NCBI GenBank assembly: GCA_964035545.1
Contig: OZ037771.1
Span: forward strand, 12,218,980 to 12,282,979
DNA from: Bugula neritina
Taxonomy: Eukaryota > Bryozoa > Gymnolaemata > Cheilostomatida > Bugulidae
Reading direction: 5' to 3'
DNA: 64,000 nt
Position 1 is the stretch's first letter, and each line of letters starts with the position of its first letter. The notes below the pieces were generated by a model, which saw only the letters and a list, made by a program, of their open reading frames with translations, made no database searches and was not told where the DNA came from. A program made the position numbers and the translations under genes. Shown here one piece after another: positions 51,546-63,293 of the stretch.

Positions 51546-52405
51546 CTTAAATGTAATTTTAAGTACTTTCCATGTTTGTTATTGTAGATGGTCTTGTTCT
51601 TTAGGATGGATGTGACAACTCCTTGTGTCAAGCTTAACTGATTTGACTACTGAATCCCAATCATATGTTTTGCCAAAAAATGTGAAAATGGAGTGCATGT
51701 CTACTTTATTTGAGAAAATATTAAAAATACTTTTGAAACTTCATCTAGCCAAACAATACAACAGTTTCATTTTATAAAAAAAATATCATTTGCACAAAAA
51801 TGTATTATGTAATCGAACAATTTCTAGAAAAAAAAGTGCTTTCCTCCAGTTTTGCTAATGAACTACATTTTTCATTACATGCTTGTCTTTATAATTTTAT
51901 TAATTGTTTTTTCTGGTGAGTCAATTAAAGTCAATTCAACCTAGAAAAGTCTGAATTTCAGACTTAATTTCAAGCTAGAATATTCACATTTTTAGGTCTG
52001 CGTTTGCAAACATTGTTGTGTTACTTTACTTTTTATATTTTTGGAAATAAATATCTTTTTAGCTTGTGCCTATTCATGATTAGAATAGTATAATAATATT
52101 TAACTTTTCTTCAATTTTAATAGATGCAAATGTTGATCAGTTGGAGTATTCAGTTTAGCTGAATTTTACTTGCTTCTGCGAAAACAATCTTTTGGAGTTG
52201 TCTGCACTCTGCCCTCTCTTTAGGTAATTTTTTGACCTATGGTTAACGTAATAATTATAACTTTTTAAAGATGCTTGTGAACCTAACAATATAGCATAAC
52301 TATCAAACCACATTATTCAATATCTGCATAAAATTTAGCCGATAAGCTGCCACCCAATGAGCTTGAAAAGATATTAGAATTCTAGCTCAGTGCTGCCATC
52401 AATGT

Positions 52406-52469
52406 AGATATTTATAATGATATAAAGCCAAAACTCATTATTTATAATGATATAAAGCCAAAACTCATT
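52406..52469. repeat. Tandem duplication, unit about 30 bp, two copies
   Basis: The phrase 'tataatgatataaagccaaaactcatta' occurs twice head to tail with no visible differences, so the duplication is recent. It lies in non-coding DNA upstream (plus sense) of the gag-like fragment. Confidence 0.9.
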
Positions 52470-52945
52470 ATTGCATGAAATTATCTAACCATTCCTGACA
52501 AAGAATCGAGATAATAACTCCAAAGTTGGTCAGTTGAAACCACAGCAATAATACCTTACTCCTTATAATTGTCAGGTTTAATTTTATACCAAGCCCCAAT
52601 AAGTACATATCACTATGACAACACAGCCTAAGCACCTCCAATGCAAGAAATTTAGTATTGTGGTGCTACAAATCCTCCAGTTACAAATGAGTAGAGCTTT
52701 CATGATTATTGGTCTACCATAATGTTTATTTAGTTTTAAGGACTAGCATAAATGCTATTATATGCGGGAGGTATTTGAAAAGCTTCCAACTCCATCTTCA
52801 ACTACGGGCTATTATAATTATGCGGATAAACGAGATACTACACTCGGACTGCCCTGTTATAGTACTATGATTGGCTACTGCAAAATTTTTGCCGATAGAC
52901 AACATTTAATTATGATGTAATGTATCTCGTATTGGTACATAAGTG

Positions 52946-53341
52946 TTATGTCTGAGGACGAGATACTGTGAAATTATGCCCTGCAGAAATGGCTTTGTCA
53001 TAACTAGCCTTTACAGCTTGATAGTACTCTACTGGACTCATCTTATTAACATAAGCAATGTCTTCCATAGACTCATCTGATGAAACGTATTCCAAAAAGT
53101 CATAATGGATAGTTAGAAACTCTTGATATATAGATTCAAGCTGAGATTGCAGGCATTCCACTTGTGTAGAGTTGCTACTAGAGATTGCTGATTCTATGAG
53201 ATTAGTTAGCATTGTTACCTTAGACCTCAGAGTAGTACGTTGTTTTTTGAGATTAACTATGTCCTGTCGGTCCATGTCAGCCTCAACAATATTGGTACTG
53301 TATCGCTTTGTGTTTGTGTCTGGTTGCAAGATATGCTTTAA
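52946..53341 (-). mobile_element. BEL/Pao-like gag N-terminal fragment
   Basis: An open frame of about 130 residues, all alpha-helical and charged. It has the signature I associate with BEL/Pao gag regions: LKKQRTTLRSKVTMLTNL, then QLESIYQEFLTIHYDFLEY and a YYQAVKASYDKAI tail. The frame opens after a TAG at 53342-53344 and has no good ATG start (the first candidate is TTG). No protease, reverse transcriptase or LTR was found next to it, so it is a fragment or a domesticated piece. Assignment rests on pattern memory only. Confidence 0.45.
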
Positions 53342-54395
53342 CTACTAGCCAACTTGGCAACAGGTTTTCGAGTTTATTAACTGTCAAATCCAACCCTAGA
53401 AAAATGGGAAACATTAGAAATTGTATAAGTAAGTAGTCACAATATAAATCAAAATTCAGAGGAACACTATGAATATTACAGAACCAAACAAATTGACATG
53501 AACTATTATAATTCTATTAAATTTACAATATTGATGCTTAGATAAAATTCTTAGCCATCACAATACCGAAACCGATAGTTTATTCTTACAAAGAGTGTAA
53601 ATATGGCGGTTTGATCATGATACACTGACTCATGCAGTACAGTGAATGCACTAGCTCTGCCAGCTAATAGTAGATTTGGTGAAAGCTTTGAAGCTTGAAA
53701 GCTTTAATGATTGGCTACCTGCCAATACATCTGGGTGGCATACCAATACAATGTTATTGCCCTTGAACTCTTGCATGTAGGAGTGGAACACATATTCATA
53801 TGCGAGTATATGTTATAGATAGCAGAGTAATGACTTTGTGTAGTAACTTTGGAAGCAAGACTTCCCAAAAGTTTTCTTCTATGGTTTAATTTGAAATGAC
53901 TCCAGCAACACTTAGTGTTGTTTCTTTTCTATAAGGCCGGTAGACTAGGGGTGACACCCAGTCTGTGGCTGCTTGTTGGACAGCACTGCTTTAGAGTACC
54001 AATTGATAATTGCGATTATAATATATGTTACAAAACTGCTTTATATTACTCAATTTTGAAATTATCATTGTGATGTTTGGCAAATACCATATTTTTTTCT
54101 AATCATTCAAAACATAAAAGCATAAGTTTCAGACCAATATTATATGGTCAGTTATCTACAGCTAAAAACTTATAGAGGTATATATAATAAGAAAAACATG
54201 AAACAGCTAAGATATGGATAGGTAACATAAATACTTTATATAGTTAAATAATAAAGTTGATGTTTTCTGCAGTAGACAAATAACTTGTTCAGCTGTTTCA
54301 TATAATTAGACATTGGTCGAGAACTAACTGGAATAACTCTAGTGGGAGGAGAGTACAGTATAGATTCATATACAGATGTAACTAATAGAACAAGA

Positions 54396-55140
54396 TTATG
54401 ATGACAAAGGGCAGAGAGAAGAACAAGTTAGCAAACTCGTTATTTGATTTTCAGCTGACTTTCTCAAGCTGATCTTATTTCTGTCTGCTGCTGTCTCCTT
54501 GATCTCTCTCCACCAATGTTTCTGTGCATGTGTTTTTACGTCTACTGAGGGAATGGTAGATGCTAATGGTGGCCAAACATCTTGAGAAGCTTCCGGCAGA
54601 CGTTGATGTAGGTTAGAAGTAGCTGGAGAAACATTAAACGACCTCCAATCCTCTTCAAATACAGATTTACCAGCAACTAATGGAGTTAACAAATCATTAT
54701 TCTCTGTAGATGTCGTCTCACGTTTTATACCGGTTCTATCTGTTGGTCATTGTTGTGAGTTTCCAGAGTTTAGTTTACTCTTTGCAGTTTCTGAGCTTAA
54801 GGGGCTAAAGTCATATGTGAAGCCTTCCACCATCTTTTCATCTTTGTTTAGTAAACTGTCCCGAGTGTTGTCAAATATTTTTATATCGTTTGCCAACTCT
54901 TTAAGTTTGTTTTCCGCTACCTTTAACTTTTCCTCTGTGTTATCTAGCATCTCAAGGCTAATCTTATCTAACTTTTCCACTGAGTTTCTACGCACTTGTT
55001 ATAGAGCATATTTTTTCTTATCAAGCATATTTTGTGGATTTTCTGCTCCGGATATAATAAAATCTTTTAATATCTGACTTGAGTTATCTATTTTGAAGAT
55101 TCTTCTGGAATGTCTGCATCTTTGCTTTGAGAAGATAACC
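54396..55140 (-). pseudogene. Broken coiled-coil ORF, unrecognised
   Basis: On the minus strand a good acceptor (TTTCCTTTTTGTTAG) ends at 55141, and protein-like reading follows to a stop at 54396. The frame is broken. LSSQSKDADIPEESSK ends at TAG and continues one frame over as IDNSSQILKDF. A TAA then precedes QVRRNSVEKLDKIS, and a TGA at about 54749 precedes PTDRTGIKRE. The middle is a charged coiled coil (TEEKLKVAENKLKELANDI). The tail, in the same frame as that coiled coil (KSVFEEDWRSFN, HAQKHWWREIKET), looks genuinely coding. I do not recognise the family. It could be a decayed host exon, since it lies on the same strand as and 1.7 kb downstream of TMTC3, or an element-derived ORF, since a gag-like piece lies 1 kb further on. 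Confidence 0.5.
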
Positions 55141-55995
55141 CTAACAAAAAGGAAACAGATCAGGTTTTATCAAAAGGTGATACAATATTTAAACAAAATA
55201 TATTTTCCATTTTTATAGGCAATGACAGCATATTAAAATATGAAAAATAAAAAGAAGCTCATATATAGTAACTGTCCCTTCAATGAGTGCAGTTGTATAT
55301 GTATATCTATTAATCTGTTAAGTTACCTATTTGCACATGCATAAACAACATAATTATTTAGACAAATTTAACATAATAAAATATGAAGTATATTAAAGAA
55401 ACTCATATAGTAGCTGTATGAAATTTTACCTGCACTAAAGAATAAAGCTGAACACTACTCGTAAGATGTGCTCATCACTGAACACTACAGAACTTTTCTC
55501 ACAAAGTTCTAAAGACATGATTATTAATATATTTAGCATGAGTAATCTAAATACAGCCATTTTTAATTTCGAGTAGCTAACTTGCACTTTTGAATTTCCT
55601 ACATTAAGTTATGACATAACTTTTATTTTCAGCTCATTGTTGAATTTTCATTGTTTGAAAATGAAACTTATGCCATATAAATTAGTAGTATAATAAGTAT
55701 ATCTAAAACTCATTTAACTAAACTTTAGTCCTGAAAATGTTTCAAGTTGTCCCACTTCTCGCAAGATTTTCTAATCGGTTTAAGATATTGTAGTTTGTTT
55801 GGTATACATTTCATCGTAGAGTTCCTTGTTTAGGTTTGGAAGTTGTCTCCTTTCTTTGTAAAAATTTCTGTTAATTTATATATCTGCTGCGTGCTGAGAG
55901 TGGAAGCTGCATTGTAGAGTAACTTCTGAAATTATCTTTGCATGGCAGTATATAAGGTTTTGGGTATACCAGTCTGTACTAGTATATAGATATAT

Positions 55996-56097
55996 GTAAT
56001 AGTCATGCATGAGAGGATCGGTGAAGAACATTCTTTATTTGGTTGATCAACCAAATAAAGAATGTTCTTCACCGATCCTCTCATGCATGACTATTAC
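55996..56097. repeat. Perfect 102-bp palindrome with no spacer
   Basis: The two 51-bp arms (55996-56046 and 56047-56097) are exact reverse complements and meet at TTGATCAA with no loop. Pairing breaks at the next base outwards (t at 55995, g at 56098). Nothing else nearby repeats it, and it codes for nothing I recognise. An ORF that starts inside it (56009-56242) is a by-product of the symmetry. Confidence 0.97.
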
Positions 56098-56885
56098 GAA
56101 AAGCTTTCAATGCACTAAACAAGATAGCCTATACCATATTACAGGTATTTTAAATTATCCTGTAATTTATTATGCTGTGAAATTTATTAGGATGGGTGAC
56201 CTTCAAGTAGTTACAAGTCATGTCAGAGTCGAACTTGAGTAACTTTCAAGTCACAAACCATAAACACTTGGTTTGGAGTTATTAGAGGTACTTATTCAAA
56301 AAAATTGACCTCTTCAGTGATTATGACTCAAAGGTGGATTCAGATCGAGCATAGGATGTGAAAGCTGATCACATGTCAATTTACAAAATATATTTTATTT
56401 CATCACAGATTAGGAATGTACAGATCATAATTCAAGTAGTTAGAATGATACCCTGCTTAGCAAAATAATAGTAAAGTAGAAATTCAACATTAAACTAAAA
56501 TGTACAAAAACTAGTTTTATAATATTATATGCTCTTCTAATACTATTAGTTAAATTCTCAACGGTTACTAAGTATACATAATATAGAAGTAAGCTAAGCT
56601 AATCCGTAACTTAATGTTTTTAGAGCTGTGCTATCAGCGAAACAGATAGTAGTGCTGCACCAGTAACAGTATTTGGTAACAACTTTTGTTTTGGGCCTAT
56701 TACAAGTCCTTGACATTTTAGGTAATTGCTGTTTTCAGCCCTACATCACTTAACCTCAAAAGCTCAGAACTAAAGAAAAATGAGTACTGAGAATGCTAAG
56801 ACATCCACGATACCAGTTCAGCACTAGTAAACAGTATAGAATAGGTTTTTGCAAAAATAAACTCTAGAATTAATGAGATTCATGA

Positions 56886-59800
56886 TTAATGCTCCTGATA
56901 AGTGAGTGTAGATTTACAGAATAATATAATAACATTCCAGATAACTACCCTATAGGCTAATAAATAACTAGGTAGGTCTTTGGCAAGGTGCTGCTGGATG
57001 TATTGCTCAGTGGGGGCGGCAGCCATGATGGCAGCAAGACAAGATTCGGCTAGGTCCAGCTCTCCCTTCTCCACATAGACTACACAGAGGTTGTGTTGGC
57101 CCTGGATGTTACTGGGTTCCAGACTCTTTACTTTGGAGAAACCCTGCAACACAAGTGACTTCATTATATATACACTGGTGACATCACCACATGAACTAGT
57201 GACGTTACCACATAAACTAGTGACAACCGTGTAAACTGGTGGCATTAAATTTAAGCAGCGCCTAGAAAATGAAGACAGAAGTAGCTAAGGCAGCAGGCAG
57301 CATGTGAGAAGGATGTAACTGATGAAGTGTGAATAGAGATGTAACTAATAAACTGTTATATGAGCAATCAATAACATGAAGTTATCAACTCTGCAGAGAC
57401 TCATAACCTACAGTAGCTAAACACTACTTACACTAAGATGGAGAATAACAATAAATAGCCAATTATAGTTGCCAGAGGAAAGAGTTGTGAAAGTAATGTC
57501 TGAATAATTGCCTGTAATTAGCAGTATTTTACTACCAAGTTGTGAAGAACATGCAAATATGTAACCTTGGTCTGTGATATATAGGATAGTGTACTATGAT
57601 TATGTTACTATATATAACTAACTTTTTAATATATAATTATAATAACATAATGGTCATAATAACATGATATTATATTACATTATATTATATAGAAACACAG
57701 AGGGTCAATAAAAGTCAAAACATAATTACAAAGTTATAACTAGTAAAAATTAAATATTTCAAATAAAAGAAATGACAAAACCAGTATCTTTTTTTAATAG
57801 TGAAGGCAGTCAATTTCTGTGTCATAATGATTAACTAAAACTGTCTTTAGAAGAACACAACTCTTAACTTTCTACATTATCGATATTGAATAAATCTATA
57901 GTTACAAACTATAGTTATTGAGGGAAAGGTGGGTGAACTATTGATTAGAAGAAAGGTGAACATAGCTAGACACTAGACTCAATAGAGTTCATATTACTAT
58001 GTGAAGTACTTATTATATTATACTATAGGTTAACTACCTACAGTACAACACTGGTATATACAGTACTTCACACTACTACTATTGATTACATAGCAATATG
58101 CATATAAAACTGTACAGTTATATAAATTAATTGATTTATATTGAATGGCTGAAGCCTACATAGATTAGATGTGGCATATCCATTAGTTAATATTTCTAAA
58201 TACTTAGTTGTAAATGAAATGCAACACACTAAGAGAAGCAGTTTACAATATCATGTATATACAAAGTAAACTAGTTCAACTGAATGGTTCTATAAGCAGT
58301 TCTCTTTAGAGTTGAGTTTATTGCTTTTTGAAATCCTCAACTCCGAATGCGAGAACTACTGCACTCAGTGACCCACGACTCCAGGTTGCTTATAGAACCA
58401 CTCAGTCCGAGTTTCTATTCGCTATCAAATTATCAAAATTAACAAGTTTGTTATTTTTTAATCTTAACACAAATTAATAATAAATAGAAATAAATAAAAC
58501 TAAGGCAAGCTTTTTAAATCAGTTTCCTTTCAATTTTGATTTGAACTCTAAAAGTGACAAGGGAGACTTGAAATACTAAATATACATCAGAAAGTCACCT
58601 GTTCAGCCAGTTGGAGGTCTTTTTCATGATTTATGGCGATATCTCCCAGGAGAAGGTAACTCTTAACATGGTCAGGATACAGTTGGATATTTCTATTCAG
58701 GTAGGGGATGGCGTCAGAGGGCCGCTGTAAACTGTTTGTTAGAAGTAAGGCTAAGTTAAATAGCGCTCCCTTCAAACTAGGATCAGCCTGTGAAATAGCA
58801 TTAGAGTCAAAGAGGAAACAACTTCCGTTAACCTGACACAGTTTCGAAAAGTAGAAAACATTAGAGGAAGAGAACAACACAAGTTATAAGGAATTGAAAT
58901 CAGCTTTAAAATATAAAACTGAGGAACATTTGAATAAATTCTAGTTTTTTTTCACACAAAATCCTTTGAAATCTTAGCCTTTATTTCGCAATAAAATTTG
59001 TTGGTAAAAGTCAGAACATCTGAAAGAAGTTTGACTAGACTAGAGGGAAATCTCTCACCTCTAAACACTGAATGAAATATCTTTCAGCCAAAGCAAACTG
59101 CTGGCTGTCGGTGGCCAACAGAGCGGCGGAGAAATAGTTGCGGGGTTCCTTAGGGTCGAGTTCAATGAGGAGATCGAGGCGTCTCAGCCCCTCCCCGCAA
59201 AGTTCTTGTTGGGCCGACTCTTGGATGAGTAGAGCAGAGTTGAAGAGAGCCAACTGCAACATGTTACTATATATAGATACTTTCTACTTTATATTAGTTT
59301 GACTTGAAAAGACGTTACCACGAGACGACAATTCCCAGCTGAAGACACAAGAAATAATAATCAAACAAAATTACTAAATAAAAATAAACTATAAATTTGT
59401 CAAATGAAGCAACCAGCAACAAGAAAACCCTCGAACTCTCACCAGTGAAATCCTATAAACTGATTCCTCATGATGCAACAAACTTACAAGTCAAATGCTT
59501 CTCTTCACTTTGATAAAAGACAAATCAAATTAAAGAACTCGTGACAGTTGATGAATTCATTTTCCTATCTGCCTACGCTGCCTCTGTTACGCTGCCTTAA
59601 CATACCTGATGCTTGGAGTGAATAGAGAGAGCCAAATCAAAGTGACTCATAGCCTGCTTAGCATCCTTGAGCTCTAAGAAGACAACTCCTAGATTGTAGT
59701 ACAAGTCAGCATTTCTCTTATCATAGACTAAGGCCTTATTGTAGAGGGTTGAGGCTTCTTTCCTGCGTCCCATTTTCATCAACAACTCACCATAGTTCAG

Positions 59801-62800
59801 ATATGCCTGAATGTAACATAATGGTAAATAAAGCAGCACATTTAATTAGAAGAATTTATGGCCATCACCAATACAGTGCTTCCTCCATATCTCACTGAGA
59901 TGCGGGTCACATTACCTCAATTTCCAATATAATGGCATACCAGATTCAACTGGCAAATCTGTTTAATTTGGCCATTTTCTCGCTATAAACATACACATAA
60001 GTCACAAAAATGGCGGTCCAAGCTCTTCTCCTTCCCTATGGGAATTCGTGAGATTTGGAGGGTGCACTGTATTTCAAAACTCATACTCAGCTATGACATT
60101 TGAAATGAAACTTTTACACTTTTACTGGAAAATCTTGTTTGGTAGTGAAACTGGCCAAAGTAAACAAACCAACTTTGAGAAAATCTAGATAGACTAACAG
60201 CAAAAAATGGTTACCTTTACACAGAAAAATATTCATATGCTTACAGTTCCCATGCTTATAGATGCTTATAGATGCTTATAGATGCTTATGTATACTTAAC
60301 ATACATCGATAAACTCTGGTCTCATGCTAATAGCTCTCTTATAGAGCATTTCAGCCTCTGAGTAACGAGAAGCATTCTGGGAGATGAGATTTCCGAGTGT
60401 GAGAAACACTTTGAGATGAGAGGGGGCAACTCTAGCAGTGTAAGACTTTCCTAGAAAATACACATCACAGTTTTATACATGTTAAACATGTCACCAAACT
60501 AAAATCTCAATAAAAATGGAACATATTTGGCATCCTTAAATGACTCACCTTTCTTCACGGGCGGGAGAAGCTCCAAGGCTGAACGAAGGGCAACTTCAGC
60601 ACCAGAGTTGTCTCCCAGTTCCTTCCGTGTTCTGCCTACATTGATGTGTGACCCAATATCATCCGGCTGTACTCTGTTGTAATGATTGTGAGACTAGCAA
60701 TACAATGTCTCTTATTTTATAATAATATTATCTTAGATACAAGTAAGAGAAGATAACTACCTAACAGCTCTGTAGAAATAGTGCAAGGCTTCTTCAAACT
60801 TTCCCTCCGATTCAAGAGAGTGTCCCACATTGTTCCATGCTTTAGCATTCTGCTCAGTGAATCTAAAATTTAAACGTATCGAATGAGAAGATTTGTCGTG
60901 AAAACATGTTGACATTCATGTTACAGGTGCAGGTGTACTAAATGAGTAGCAGCTAAATTTAGCTTTGAGTAGAATGAATATCACAAGCTGTCAGTAACAA
61001 TGAGCAGCACCTTTATTCTGTTGCTTATATAACAGTGAGAAGTAGAACCTTGGAGGTGATGTTAAGAGATAGCTGAGAATTGATGAACATTTTGCTAGAA
61101 GTTTTCGATAAAATACTATTATTCATAATATCATATTATATATTATAATATTATATTATATTTAATATTATATATAATATAATGCATAATATAACATTAT
61201 ATATAATATAATATTATATATAATATAGCATTATATATTATATTATACATAATATAATATTATATTATTACAATATTATATTATGTATATTATAAGGGTC
61301 GTTTTACTTAATTCAGTGCACACTGGAAATCTCCAGTTTTTAGCTATTTTTTACAATTTTTAGCTGCTAATGAACATGGGTTTTTACATGGGTTTTTCCC
61401 AACACTAGTAAAATATGAATTAATACACCTAAATTATCAATGTGATGTAGAACCTTGGAGGTCATGTTAAGATATAGCTGAAAGGTGCTTAAAACAGTGC
61501 TAAAGGCTTACTACGATATAATATTATATCATATATTATAATATATAATATAATATTATAAATAACATATCATACATAATGTAATATTATAAATAATATA
61601 ACAGTATATGCAATACAATATAATATTACATATAATACTTATATTATATACATTATAATATAACATTTATTACTACAGATATTATAATCAAATAATATAT
61701 ACAATATAATATTATATTGTATATAATATAATATAATATACAATATAATATTATATATAATATAATGTATAATTTAGTAATACATATAATATAATATAAC
61801 AATCTTAGACCTTGTTAACAGTACAACTCAGAATAGACTATCATAGCTATCTATTTACTGTGTAGTTTGTTTACATTATCAGTTACTGGTGTTTACTGTT
61901 TACAGCTGCAACAATAAGTCACAGTATAATTTCAAACTAAATTATAATAATTATAATATTATGATAAATTGTTTTAATTAATCAATCAATTATTTCTAAT
62001 ATATAATAATGTAATTATATAATATATAAATGTAATAGAATTTGTACTAATGAATGTTATATAATAGAATGTAACTAACCTCAAGGCAGAGTTGAATAAT
62101 GAGTAATCATTCTCCCAGTCTTTATTCCTGGACACAGTTCTCATGGCACCAGAGATAATGAGGAGAAGATAACTCCCTGCTAGGATATACCTGTATATAG
62201 ACTGTCTACAAGAGAAGTAGTTATATAATATAACATCATAACAACTATGATATAGTACAGCAGTTTATAATAATAGTTTATACATTTCCTTCCTAATTAA
62301 AAGGGAGGTTAAAAATATGCAAAAAAATTGATTTTAAATATGGAGATTAGAATTTCAAAATAATATTTATATACATGGGAATGCACACAAGCACAAGCAC
62401 GTGCACGAAGACGCACACACACGCGCGAGCACGCGCACAGGCACACACATTATATGAACACATATACACATATATATATAGTTGTGTTGGGGGTCAATTA
62501 CATATGAATGTAATTAATTACAATTACATAAAAAATTTCAATTACAATTATAATTACAGTTAAAATTGATGTAATTAATCACAATTGCATCATGATGTAA
62601 ATAATTTTAATTACTTTTGTCCTCACAAGGGACAAATAGACAAATTATATTCAATTAACTAAAAATAAGGTAATTAATTATAAGTAATTACCATTACGCC
62701 AACACTGATATATACACAGACATACACACACAGATATGTATATTTACCTGTGTTGGTTATACAGGTAGGTGAATACTGAGCCAATCAGAAGACAGTATCC

Positions 62801-63293
62801 TAAGCTAGGTATATAAAGCACTCTCTCAGCTATAACAAAGCCGACAGGAAAGAACAGGTTGCTGGCAGGTAGAAATGGAAATACTATCAGCACTAATGAC
62901 TACAATATACAAGGCAATAGACAATGGTTTAATCATTAGCTATACTGGTGAAACAGTGTAAGCTAAGGAAAGACAACTTCACTAAGATGTCATAATAATT
63001 TCAAAAAGTTAAATATTTTCAGCTATAAGGAGCTATTTACCATAAACATCCTGTCTGAGAAGGTAGATCTGCACTGAATGGAGTATTTGACTAGTTTGAA
63101 GACTGCTATATATGCTGCAACTGTACACACATTCCTATAGTCTAGAAAGGACCGTATGACAGGCACAGTACCCATTGACCAATCACAGCAGAGGTAGGCG
63201 GGGCATACCAACAACCACATGTTAACAGCTACTAGATAGTTGTAAGTCAGCTGTCTGTAGGGAATTGTCTCATTACTAGCTGGGTTATCAAAT
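56886..63293 (-). CDS. TMTC3: TMTC3-like transmembrane/TPR protein (3' ten exons, 5' end off window)
   Basis: Coding exons on the minus strand: 63041-63293, 62748-62899, 62080-62205, 60761-60862, 60549-60673, 60305-60450, 59606-59806, 59059-59253, 58599-58787 and 56886-57143 (TAA stop). Every junction is GT-AG and every phase agrees, giving 581 residues with no internal stop. Exon 1 opens mid-codon in the DUF1736 region ([21 protein letters not shown]). Next come hydrophobic segments with [12 protein letters not shown] and AERVLYIPS, then RNKDWEND, then about eight TPR units ([36 protein letters not shown]). Order and wording match TMTC3 better than its paralogues as I recall them. Family knowledge: TMTC1-4 are multi-pass ER proteins that O-mannosylate cadherins, with the TPRs in the ER lumen. 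The first exons and signal anchor lie beyond base 64000. The last ~22 residues after QQHL do not resemble the family; either the tail has diverged or a further splice at AGG|GTAGTT was missed. Confidence 0.93.
57144..58598 (-). other. Last intron of TMTC3
   Basis: 1.45 kb between exons 58599-58787 and 56886-57143. Just outside the acceptor a short imperfect tandem of 'aactagtgac.t.accaca' units (about 57175-57245) occurs. A 40-bp inverted pair around 58283-58410 (ggttctataagca and tgcttatagaacca) could be a small hairpin element. Confidence 0.6.
60249..60292. repeat. Short minisatellite (ATGCTTATAG)n
   Basis: About four head-to-tail copies of a 10-bp unit, ATGCTTATAG, in the TMTC3 intron just 3' (on the minus strand) of exon 60305-60450. 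Confidence 0.85.
61126..61800. repeat. AT-palindromic simple repeat in a TMTC3 intron
   Basis: Inside the 1.2-kb intron between exons 62080-62205 and 60761-60862. Most of this stretch consists of overlapping TATAATATTATA-type units that are self-complementary and could extrude cruciforms. A non-repetitive island near 61300-61510 interrupts it, including the phrase 'gtagaaccttggaggt.atgtta', which also occurs near 61045. No coding signal is visible. Confidence 0.85.
62384..62446. repeat. CA/CG-rich alternating purine-pyrimidine microsatellite
   Basis: A run of CACACA, GCACGTGCAC and ACGCGCGAGCACGCGC words within the intron, just outside the hAT-like MITE. It is alternating purine-pyrimidine and therefore a potential Z-DNA segment. 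Confidence 0.8.
62482..62707. mobile_element. hAT-like MITE, about 226 bp, in a TMTC3 intron
   Basis: The ends read TTGTGTTGGG on the left and, reverse-complemented, CAGTGTTGGC on the right. This is a near-match terminal inverted repeat of the CAGTGTTGG type seen in some hAT MITEs. Flanks are atatatag and atatatac, an imperfect 8-bp target duplication in a TA-rich site. The interior is built of TAATTACAATTA-type palindromic words and codes for nothing. It lies between TMTC3 exons 62748-62899 and 62080-62205. Confidence 0.6.

Noticed and set aside
56009-56242. 77-residue plus frame
   Set aside because: Starts inside the perfect palindrome and has no splice or homology support.
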